From Candidatus Colwellbacteria bacterium RIFCSPLOWO2_02_FULL_44_20b (GTDB lineage: Bacteria; Patescibacteriota; Minisyncoccia; UBA6257; Colwellbacteraceae), in the NCBI GenBank assembly GCA_001817765.1, contig MHIZ01000009.1, forward strand, positions 1 through 9,998: a DNA stretch of 9,998 bases, read 5' to 3'. The position numbers and the translations under genes were made by a program. The notes beneath the pieces are model-generated. The model saw only the letters and a program-made list of their open reading frames with translations, ran no database searches and was not told the origin of the DNA. Every line of letters begins with the position of its first letter. Position 1 is the stretch's first letter. Shown in pieces: positions 1 to 5,159 of the stretch.

Positions 1-543
1 CATCCCGATGAAAATTGCCGCCCATTGTTTGCGTTCCTCGTGTTCCGCCCGGAAATACTTCCGCCCGATAACAAACAAAGCAAGGAGAATAATGCCAACG
101 ACCACAATGCCCCACGGCAACATCAAAACTGGATGCGGTTTTGGAAAGGGAGCCCCGAGTTCTGTCGTCAAAGCAGGATCGATATAATTGAACACAAACG
201 GAGCAAGAATATTTGCCGCGGCAAAAAACGACCAAAACGCGACTTTGCTGGTAAAGCCCATCTGAATCTCCTTGTAAGGAAACGTAGAAACGAAAAGGAA
301 AAAGAAAAACGTAAGCCAAACCGCCGAAACCATCACAACCCTAATCCAAAGAAGAACTTGTTCAGGCGGCCCTAAAAACGAAAACGCGTTCGCGACGCCC
401 CAGACAACCGTACTGAAAAGAAGGATAAAAAGAATAACATTCGTAGCGCTTTTCTTATCATGAAAGTAAGTAACAATCCCCAAAAAAAGTGAGGACAGAA
501 TAAGAATCGAATGGGTTATAAGAATAGTGAGTTGCGGGGTCAT
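1..543 (-). CDS. Histidine-kinase-type 7TM sensor protein, N-terminal part (runs off left edge)
   Basis: An open frame starts at ATG 543-541 and stays open to base 1, giving 181 codons without a stop; the C-terminal part lies outside the window. The translated part is almost entirely hydrophobic helices and resembles the N-terminal sensor of the kinase at 1994-3706. Shared blocks are KKSATNVILFILL here against RKSATNIIFFILS there, and EERKQWAAIFIGM against LERKQWAFILTGF, at matching positions. It is therefore probably a second membrane sensor kinase of the same 7TM type, but the catalytic domains are not visible, so it could also be a sensor without kinase activity. Its ATG overlaps the TGA of the sugar kinase by 4 nt (ATGA) and no Shine-Dalgarno is seen, which suggests translation by coupling. 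It would be the fourth gene of the minus-strand signalling operon. Confidence 0.85.
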   Translation of the reverse strand, partial: MTPQLTILITHSILILSSLFLGIVTYFHDKKSATNVILFILLFSTVVWGVANAFSFLGPPEQVLLWIRVVMVSAVWLTFFFFLFVSTFPYKEIQMGFTSKVAFWSFFAAANILAPFVFNYIDPALTTELGAPFPKPHPVLMLPWGIVVVGIILLALFVIGRKYFRAEHEERKQWAAIFIGM

Positions 544-1580
544 AATGGTCGGACTTTGATGATAAGATTTCGAAACCGTGCCTCTTCCTCAAACCGTTTC
601 CGTGTAAGAATTCCCGCCTGTGCCCCAATCCGTTCAACAACCGAAGTAGCGTTCGCTGATGCGAGCTGAAGCGCGTAAATCACGTTGTCAGTTTGAGCCT
701 TATTGTTTAAAAACTTCTCATCACGAAGCATAAGTCCCGCGACAAACCCCGAACCAAACGCGTCTCCTGCTCCAGTCCGGTCAAGAAGAGTTTGTTCTTT
801 AAAAACCAACGAGTGATATAACGTAGTGCCGTCAGAAACAAACGCGCCGCGACTACCATCGGTCATAACAGCAATCCCCGGCACAAGCGCGTCAAGAGCT
901 CTAAAAATCTCTCGTTCATAGTCGTAAGAAACTCCGGTAAAATACGCCGCCTCCTCACGATTAACGATAAAAACCGAGACTGCCTTAAGAAGCGAAGAAA
1001 GCCGCTGAATGCCGAGTTTGAGATATGACTGTGAAGGGTTGAAGACGATAAAAAATTTACGTCGCCGAAGTTCATCAATAACTTTTTCGATAAATTCAAA
1101 AGGAATAGATCCGGGAACAATATAGGCCCACCGTCCCTTCAGTTTCTCAAAAGGAAAATTCTTCAAAGAAAACTCGCCGGAAACGCCCCGATAGACAAGT
1201 ACCGTCCGTTCACCGTGAGGATCAAGAAGAATAGTCGAATAACCGCTTTGTCCCTTTTTGATACGCGAACTAAAAACCTTGACGCCTTCGCGTTCGATAT
1301 CTCGCACAATCTGATCTCCAAGACCATCGTCACCAATAGTAAGAAACGCGCCTGTCCGCAGGCCAAGACGGCTAAATGTTACCGACGTATTAGCCGCGCC
1401 GCCCCCGGTTGTAAAAGCAATTTCATCAACTTCAAGTTTCGCGCCAAGCGCAAAACACTCCGCCTCTCCCGTCGGAAACCCTTCGGCTTTTAAATGCTGC
1501 GGGTCGCGAATCGATCGGAAAAGATGACTCCGGAGAAAGACATCGCGTGTCGCAGTGCCAATCGTGAGAACATCGAACAT
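540..1580 (-). CDS. PfkB/ribokinase-family carbohydrate kinase
   Basis: A 346-residue cytoplasmic kinase of the PfkB (ribokinase) fold, which phosphorylates a sugar, sugar acid or nucleoside with ATP. Visible signatures are the substrate-side glycine motif TTGGGAANTS (about 57-66), NREEAAYFTG (about 207-216) and the C-terminal anion-hole/catalytic motif DRTGAGDAFGSGF (267-279), whose Asp273 is the expected catalytic base. Length fits the family (about 300-350). Substrate cannot be fixed from sequence: ribokinase, fructokinase, KDG kinase or adenosine kinase activities all share these motifs. Ribokinase would link it to the pentose phosphate operon 3.6 kb away, but that is inference. It starts 6 nt after the receiver gene and overlaps the next sensor gene by 4 nt, so it sits inside a signalling operon. 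No Shine-Dalgarno precedes the ATG. Confidence 0.9.
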   Translation of the reverse strand: MFDVLTIGTATRDVFLRSHLFRSIRDPQHLKAEGFPTGEAECFALGAKLEVDEIAFTTGGGAANTSVTFSRLGLRTGAFLTIGDDGLGDQIVRDIEREGVKVFSSRIKKGQSGYSTILLDPHGERTVLVYRGVSGEFSLKNFPFEKLKGRWAYIVPGSIPFEFIEKVIDELRRRKFFIVFNPSQSYLKLGIQRLSSLLKAVSVFIVNREEAAYFTGVSYDYEREIFRALDALVPGIAVMTDGSRGAFVSDGTTLYHSLVFKEQTLLDRTGAGDAFGSGFVAGLMLRDEKFLNNKAQTDNVIYALQLASANATSVVERIGAQAGILTRKRFEEEARFRNLIIKVRPL

Positions 1581-1586
1581 TTAAAT

Positions 1587-1988
1587 TTAACTCGAAAGTT
1601 TCTTGCGTATAACTTGAACAAGTTCCAATGGTGAAATGTTGATTTTAAGAAGATACTCCGTGTTCTTCATTGATTCGACAAGCTCTCGAATCTTATCGCT
1701 CGAGTAGTTCGTAAGAATAAGAACGGGAATGTCTGCTGTCTTCGGATCGCCCTTAAGCTTCTTCAAAACTTCGATTCCTGAAATATCCGGCAAAAGAAGA
1801 TCAAGAATAATAAGCGCCGGCTGAAGTTCAGGACTTTTGATAAAATCTTTAATCTTATCAAGCGCTCCCCTGCCGGTGAATGAACTATCGACAATAAAAC
1901 CTTCCTGTTCAAGGTCAATCTTGTAAATTTCAATGACATCGCGCTCATCTTCAACAATAAGAACTCGTTTATTCTGTTGCTGTTCCAT
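1587..1988 (-). CDS. Single-domain response regulator (receiver only)
   Basis: A 133-residue protein that is one CheY-like receiver domain with no output domain. The expected residues are all present: acidic pair Glu13-Asp14, phosphoacceptor Asp63 in IILDLLLPD, Thr93 in LILTN, and Lys115 in YLLK. It should accept phosphate from a histidine kinase and act through protein contacts or as a phosphate relay, as it has no DNA-binding part. It lies 5 nt downstream of the histidine kinase gene and 6 nt upstream of the sugar kinase gene, so the kinase encoded just before it is the obvious partner. No Shine-Dalgarno is seen upstream of the ATG; coupling to the kinase gene is likely. Which process it controls is not visible. 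Confidence 0.93.
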   Translation of the reverse strand: MEQQQNKRVLIVEDERDVIEIYKIDLEQEGFIVDSSFTGRGALDKIKDFIKSPELQPALIILDLLLPDISGIEVLKKLKGDPKTADIPVLILTNYSSDKIRELVESMKNTEYLLKINISPLELVQVIRKKLSS

Positions 1989-1993
1989 ATGTG

Positions 1994-3706
1994 TTATGCA
2001 ATTGGTAATTCAATATAAAATCTCGACCCTTTGTTAACGCCATCGCTCTCTGCCCAGAGGTTCCCCTGGTGAGCCTTAATAATATTATAACTCAAAGCGA
2101 GCCCAATGCCTCGTCCGATAGGTGAAATACGTTCCGCCTCGACACCACGCTCGAAAAGACGAGAAAAAAGCTTTTCCTTCGTTTCCTCGCTCATCCCGAT
2201 ACCCGTATCAGAAACACAAAGCTGGACATCCTTCGGTCGTGGATACGTAAGGGTAATAGTAATCCCACCTTCTTCAGTATACTTCATCGCGTTGTCGAAA
2301 ATATTAAAAAGCGCTGTCTTAAACTTAGCTGGGTCAACGTTCACCATCGGCCAAGACCCGTCTTCCTTAAGTTCGATGTAAAGACCCTTGCGGGACGTCT
2401 CGCTCTTTAAGTCATTTAAAACATCAACAACTAAGTCGCGAAAATTAACCGGTTGAAAATTAAAAATGCTCTTGCCCACTTTAAGCTGAGAAACATCAAG
2501 AAGCTCGTTCACAAGCTTACTCATCCGATCGGTTGATTGACCAACTCGATTGATATAATCGCCGACTTTCGCGTCGAAATTCCCGAATTTCTTGCTAAGC
2601 ACAAGTTCCACATAGCCCTTGATAATCGTAAGCGGCGTCCGCAAATTGTGTTGTGTGGTAAGAATAAACTGATCTTTGGCCTTATCAAGTTCCTCTAACT
2701 TCTGACGCGCCTTCTTTTCAACTTCATATGCCGCGCGAATCTCTTTCGTCTGTTCATCAACTTTCGCTTGTAAATTATCATTCAAATCTTGAAGCTCGGT
2801 ATTCGCGATATTAAGTTGTTTCGTAAGTTCCTGTAGTTGTTCCTTGTCATACACTTCTCGTCGCACGCTCCGAATAAGGAATAATCCGAAAAGTACAATA
2901 ACAATAAATACAAGGCTCTTTAAAACAACTTCCTGAAGTGACGCGCTTAAAACAATTTCAACAAGAAGTCCAATCCAAATCGCAACCGTTAAAAGTTCCG
3001 CGGCAATGACCTTTACGTTCAAAAGTCGATATTTCAGAATTGCGAACACCGATCCGATAAGCATGGGAATAATAGTAATGGGCGCGTAGGGTACAAATAT
3101 TGTCGTCCCCAGAAGATTAGTAACAAGAAAGAGAAAAACAACCGCGGAAACAAAAAAAATCGCGAAACCCGTAAGAATAAAAGCCCACTGTTTCCGCTCA
3201 AGCGCGGTCGCGTGACGATATTTCTGAACCATGACAATCAGCGAAGCAATAATGATGCCAACCATCGAAAGTCCGTACAAAGGAATAAGCTTTCCTTGTT
3301 CGACATTCGCGATAATCTCACCGGGCGCTACTCCAGTCATACCGGAAAAAACATACGGAGTAGTTGCAAGAAGTGCCGTTCCCGCAAAAAGCGTAAGAAC
3401 AAGAGTTAGTTCCCATGGTTTGATTTCAAGCCGATCGCGTGGAAATGATTTTACGAAAAAATAGAGAAGATAAACCTGAAAGGCCGCACTGAAAAGTATC
3501 CCTCGCGCCCACGGCAAATCAGAAGAACCGACGTGGATAATCGCGAAATAATTAAACACCATCCAAATTAGGATAAAGGTTGAGAGAATAAAAAAGATAA
3601 TATTCGTGGCGCTTTTTCGATTGTTAAAGAAAACAATAAGACCGAGCGCGAGCGTAATCGCTGTCACAACAACGTGCACGATAAGAAGGAGTAATTGCTG
3701 ATCCAT
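1994..3706 (-). CDS. Membrane-bound sensor histidine kinase with N-terminal 7TM-like sensor
   Basis: A 570-residue membrane kinase. Residues about 1-225 are seven or so hydrophobic helices (7TM-type sensor), followed by another hydrophobic segment (about 232-280), a charged coiled coil (about 285-345), a HisKA domain and a HATPase domain. The phosphoacceptor is His353 in TQHNLRTPLT. The ATP-binding boxes are DNAMKYT (N box, Asn472), VSDTGIGM (G1, 498-505) and GRGIGLAL (G2, 531-538), all intact, so it should be an active kinase. The residue after the His is Asn rather than the usual Glu/Asp. It is the first gene of a minus-strand operon with receiver, sugar kinase and a second similar sensor. 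The start is supported by an AAAGGAG Shine-Dalgarno at 3716-3710. The ligand is unknown. Confidence 0.95.
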   Translation of the reverse strand: MDQQLLLLIVHVVVTAITLALGLIVFFNNRKSATNIIFFILSTFILIWMVFNYFAIIHVGSSDLPWARGILFSAAFQVYLLYFFVKSFPRDRLEIKPWELTLVLTLFAGTALLATTPYVFSGMTGVAPGEIIANVEQGKLIPLYGLSMVGIIIASLIVMVQKYRHATALERKQWAFILTGFAIFFVSAVVFLFLVTNLLGTTIFVPYAPITIIPMLIGSVFAILKYRLLNVKVIAAELLTVAIWIGLLVEIVLSASLQEVVLKSLVFIVIVLFGLFLIRSVRREVYDKEQLQELTKQLNIANTELQDLNDNLQAKVDEQTKEIRAAYEVEKKARQKLEELDKAKDQFILTTQHNLRTPLTIIKGYVELVLSKKFGNFDAKVGDYINRVGQSTDRMSKLVNELLDVSQLKVGKSIFNFQPVNFRDLVVDVLNDLKSETSRKGLYIELKEDGSWPMVNVDPAKFKTALFNIFDNAMKYTEEGGITITLTYPRPKDVQLCVSDTGIGMSEETKEKLFSRLFERGVEAERISPIGRGIGLALSYNIIKAHQGNLWAESDGVNKGSRFYIELPIA

Positions 3707-3709
3707 AAA

Positions 3710-3780
3710 CTCCTTTCATTGTACCACGCAAAAATCCTTCTTGGCATAAAATTTTACACAGAGCGAAGTCCCCACGCCAA
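3710..3780 (-). promoter_or_regulatory. Promoter and ribosome binding site of the histidine kinase operon
   Basis: On the minus strand TTGGCG (3780-3775) and TAAAAT (3756-3751) are separated by 18 nt and form a plausible sigma-70-like promoter. Transcription would begin near 3744 and leave a leader of about 37 nt containing AAAGGAG (3716-3710) just before the ATG at 3706. This is the clearest Shine-Dalgarno in the window. A second candidate, extended -10 TGGTACAAT (3726-3718), would start transcription inside the Shine-Dalgarno and is less likely. Confidence 0.5.
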
Positions 3781-3839
3781 AAATCTCGAACTCAATAAAT
3801 TACTAATTAAGAAAGAACTTGTGGTTTTCTGGTGTGGGG
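3770..3839. repeat. Inverted repeat in the divergent promoter region
   Basis: CCCCACGCCA (3770-3779) and TGGTGTGGGG (3830-3839) are inverted copies matching at 9 of 10 positions, spaced about 50 bp apart. One overlaps the -35 of the minus-strand kinase promoter and the other lies in the spacer just before the -10 of the plus-strand promoter. The same motif at equivalent places in two divergent promoters could be an operator for a shared regulator; chance is also possible. Confidence 0.35.
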
Positions 3840-3846
3840 GTAAGAT
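3819..3846 (+). promoter_or_regulatory. Promoter of the DHp gene, probably leaderless
   Basis: TTGTGG (3819-3824) and TAAGAT (3841-3846) are 16 nt apart. The -10 ends only 8 nt before the ATG at 3855, so transcription would begin at or within 1-2 nt of the start codon. There is no Shine-Dalgarno between them. A leaderless mRNA is inferred. Confidence 0.45.
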
Positions 3847-3854
3847 AAAATAAG

Positions 3855-4106
3855 ATGGAAAACCCGGGTGAAGGACAAGAAGATCATCTTCGCGTCTTAA
3901 AACACAATTTAAAAACCCCACTTACAGTTGTTAAGGGATATTTAAGCTTCTGGAAAAACGACAGTAATTTGAGATTTCCTCCCAAAAAGCAAAAAGAGTT
4001 TGTGATGAAGGCTCTTGAAAACGCTGAAAAGCTCGAAGAACTTATCAACACAACATTCGAAGAAATTATGAAAGATTACGAGAAAAAAGAGAATAAGGTT
4101 ATCTAA
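3855..4106 (+). CDS. Stand-alone histidine-kinase DHp (HisKA) domain protein, no ATPase domain
   Basis: An 83-residue protein that consists of one HisKA helical hairpin. The H box KHNLKTPLTVVKGYL (16-30) carries the phosphoacceptor His17; the second helix covers about residues 43-73. It closely matches the H box of the kinase encoded divergently (QHNLRTPLTIIKGYV), including the unusual Asn after the His. No N, G1 or G2 ATP-binding box exists and the stop codon is clean, so it cannot phosphorylate itself. Known roles for such modules are phosphotransfer (Hpt-like), or pairing with a full kinase to dampen or redirect it; which applies here is inference. It lies 48 nt upstream of a receiver gene on the same strand. 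It could be a relic of a truncated kinase, but it keeps its own promoter and the intact H box. Confidence 0.8.
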   Translation: MENPGEGQEDHLRVLKHNLKTPLTVVKGYLSFWKNDSNLRFPPKKQKEFVMKALENAEKLEELINTTFEEIMKDYEKKENKVI

Positions 4107-4117
4107 TAGACTCTAAG

Positions 4118-4146
4118 TTGCGCGTAAATAATAAGTACGGTACGAT
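4118..4146 (+). promoter_or_regulatory. Promoter of the second receiver gene, probably leaderless
   Basis: TTGCGC (4118-4123) and TACGAT (4141-4146) are exactly 17 nt apart. The -10 ends 8 nt before the ATG at 4155, the same distance as for the preceding gene, and no Shine-Dalgarno is present. The receiver may thus be transcribed alone as a leaderless message, in addition to any read-through from the DHp gene. Confidence 0.45.
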
Positions 4147-4154
4147 AATTAAGA

Positions 4155-4586
4155 ATGGCAAAAGAAAAAATAAAAATCCTGTTTATTGAAGATGAGGACC
4201 TCTTGCGGTCGCTCTTTAGCGAAGCATTGTCGCTCGATACCGACTATGACTACGAAATTGTAGACGCAATGGATCTAAATTCCGGTTTCAAAAAGCTCGA
4301 GGAGTCAAAGCCAGACATTGTTATGCTTGACCTAATTCTCCCCTATGATAAAAACGTTGCGACAACAAAAGAAGACTTGAGTGAGAAAATGGGCATTTCT
4401 TTCCTCGAAAAAGTAAAGGGAGAAGAAACGACAAAAAGCATCCCCGTCATAGTCTTTTCAAACCTCGACGACCCGGAAATCAAAAAGCGCGTCTTAAACC
4501 TCGGCGCTTACGACTATCTCATCAAATCAATGACCGATCCCATCCACTTCAACGAAACCATCAAAAAAGCGCTAAATAAAAAATAA
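4155..4586 (+). CDS. Single-domain response regulator with an insertion after the phosphoacceptor
   Basis: A 143-residue stand-alone CheY-like receiver. Key residues are present: acidic cluster Glu12-Asp13-Glu14, phosphoacceptor Asp59 in IVMLDLILP, Ser102 in VIVFSN (the Thr/Ser position), and Lys124 in YLIKS. Compared with the usual D-x-x-x-P-x-x-x-G pattern, about 14 extra polar residues (about 65-79, KNVATTKEDLSEK) lie in the loop after the phosphoacceptor, next to the active site; the other receiver in this window lacks them. There is no output domain, so the protein probably works through partner binding or as a phosphate shuttle. Its neighbour is the stand-alone DHp protein, which makes a His-to-Asp relay between the two plausible. 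The gene seems to have its own leaderless promoter. Confidence 0.93.
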   Translation: MAKEKIKILFIEDEDLLRSLFSEALSLDTDYDYEIVDAMDLNSGFKKLEESKPDIVMLDLILPYDKNVATTKEDLSEKMGISFLEKVKGEETTKSIPVIVFSNLDDPEIKKRVLNLGAYDYLIKSMTDPIHFNETIKKALNKK

Positions 4587-4653
4587 AATGGAAACTACAA
4601 TGAACTGGATTAAATAAAACTGTCCACAATCCGAAAGAGCAAATTAGCTAAAT

Positions 4654-4659
4654 TATAAT
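4654..4659 (+). promoter_or_regulatory. Consensus -10 box of a small transcription unit
   Basis: A perfect TATAAT lies 6 nt before the ATG of the first 7-codon reading frame at 4666. No convincing -35 is visible at 16-18 nt. With the terminator at 4740-4765 it would bound a transcript of about 100 nt. Confidence 0.35.
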
Positions 4660-4665
4660 AAACGT

Positions 4666-4689
4666 ATGAACGGAACACTTCCAGCTTAA
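4666..4689 (+). CDS. Possible micro-ORF, MNGTLPA
   Basis: A seven-codon frame, ATG to TAA, 6 nt downstream of a perfect TATAAT, so it would be at the very 5-prime end of a transcript. Its start and last codons match those of the second micro-ORF 46 nt downstream. Such short frames arise by chance often; the paired conservation of start, MNG and final A-stop is the only support. Function unknown. Confidence 0.2.
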   Translation: MNGTLPA

Positions 4690-4711
4690 AACTAAAAAAC
4701 CACTAACCAAA

Positions 4712-4735
4712 ATGAACGGAGATATACTAGCTTAA
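4712..4735 (+). CDS. Possible micro-ORF, MNGDILA
   Basis: A second seven-codon frame in the tandem repeat. The start (ATGAACGGA) and end (GCTTAA) match the first micro-ORF, while the middle codons differ. It stops 4 nt before the terminator stem. No ribosome binding site is seen. It may instead be just a repeated RNA segment. Confidence 0.2.
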   Translation: MNGDILA

Positions 4736-4739
4736 ACTT

Positions 4740-4765
4740 AAAAACCGCCTTACCAACGGTTTTTT
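4740..4765 (+). terminator. Rho-independent terminator
   Basis: AAAAACCG (4740-4747) pairs with CGGTTTTT (4757-4764) around a 9-nt loop, followed by one more T. The stem has only three GC pairs but ends in a U-run; because of the A-run on the other side it could also work on the minus strand. It would end transcripts of the receiver gene and of the small unit at 4666. Confidence 0.7.
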
Positions 4766-4783
4766 GATTCCCTTATAAACAAA

Positions 4784-5024
4784 AACTAACACAGTCGTTC
4801 ATTAGTACTGTGTTAGTTACCTTCAGTAACACCTCCCCCGCCCCTCAAGAAACAGTCGTCTAATCTTTCTAAGTAGGTTTACTGATGTCTCGTACAGCAA
4901 CTTTCGCAGGCGGCGCTAGCTTGGCTCCCGCCGTAGGCGGGATAGCGACGCCGAGAACGTAGGTTGCGGTCCGCGCCGGAACGGACCGACAACCGGTGCT
5001 GATAGAGATATTAGTAAACCTACT
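4784..5024 (+). ncRNA. Structured RNA element, copy A (unrecognised family)
   Basis: Copy A of an element also present at 8369-8601. A 5-prime hairpin has 11 perfect pairs (4784-4794 with 4808-4818). A C-rich linker (4831-4846) follows. The core is a 20-pair helix P1 (4872-4891 with 5005-5024, two GU wobbles), internal loop GTA/ATA, P2 CAGCA (4895-4899) with TGCTG (4997-5001), then two arms. Arm P3 is a 4-pair TTTC/GAGA step, a 10-bp helix (4909-4918 with 4943-4952, one mismatch), a 7-nt bulge GCTTGGC and a 7-bp hairpin (4926-4932 with 4936-4942). Arm P4 is GGTTG/CAACC, internal loop C/GA, then GGTCCG/CGGACC closing loop CGCCGGAA. The wobbles are GU only in plus-strand RNA. A TATAAA box at 4774-4779 may be its promoter. 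Role unknown; regulatory or trans-acting RNA is inference. Confidence 0.72.
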
Positions 5025-5076
5025 GCTTCCTCTTAATCACTTTCTTGACCGCCCGAATAATATCACGAACATCCAT
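5020..5076 (-). pseudogene. Diverged duplicate of the transketolase C-terminal tail
   Basis: Read on the minus strand, 5076-5020 encodes MDVRDIIRAVKKVIKRKQ and a TAG stop. The real transketolase C-half ends MDVRDIIYAVRKVIKRKK and TAG at 5160. Fourteen or more of the 19 codons differ in DNA, mostly at third positions, with only a few conservative amino-acid changes. The two copies thus diverged under protein-level selection before this one was cut off, so it is not a recent slippage duplication. It is most likely the last 18 codons of a second, now deleted or replaced, transketolase gene. Its stop codon lies inside the 3-prime arm of P1 of RNA copy A. Confidence 0.75.
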
Positions 5077-5080
5077 CTCC

Positions 5081-5123
5081 CAATTTTGTCTGAGTCGCTG
5101 AAAGCGACGAAGACACAAAATTG
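5081..5123. repeat. Long hairpin between transketolase stop and the duplicated tail
   Basis: CAATTTTGT (5081-5089) pairs with ACAAAATTG (5115-5123), and inside it GTCGCT (5094-5099) pairs with AGCGAC (5103-5108) around a GAA loop. Next to it CCCC (5128-5131) can pair with GGGG (5144-5147). No U-run follows on the minus strand, so it is not a standard terminator, though it could protect the 3-prime end of the operon mRNA. It may mark the junction where sequence was inserted or exchanged. Confidence 0.5.
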
Positions 5124-5159
5124 AGGACCCCGAACGAAGCCGAGGGGCAACCAACAAAA

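Larger units (their letters stand above)
4666..4757 (+). repeat. Two tandem 46-bp imperfect repeats
   Basis: Units 4666-4711 and 4712-4757 match at about 33 of 46 positions. Both begin ATGAACGGA, share AGCTTAAA in the middle and an A-rich stretch followed by ACC and ACCAA. Each unit carries a seven-codon frame (MNGTLPA and MNGDILA, both ending GCT TAA). The second unit runs into the terminator hairpin. A weaker possible earlier unit starts ATGAACTGG at 4600 (frame MNWIK). Confidence 0.6.

Noticed and set aside
25..375. 116-codon plus-strand frame at the left edge
   Set aside because: It is rich in Lys/Asn/Arg with no domain pattern, and lies opposite the clear membrane-protein frame on the minus strand that matches the other sensor.
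4588..4617. Micro-ORF METTMNWIK after the receiver gene
   Set aside because: No promoter or ribosome binding site, and only a weak likeness to the tandem repeat units.
4784..4818. Perfect 11-bp hairpin taken as a terminator or integron attC site
   Set aside because: No U-run follows, and the arms do not fit the RYYYAAC/GTTRRRY attC core; it aligns with copy B as the 5-prime domain of the RNA element.
4784..5024. Copy A as a MITE or transposon end
   Set aside because: Helix sequences differ between copies but remain paired, and no target duplication or transposase is seen; mobile repeats would be alike in sequence.
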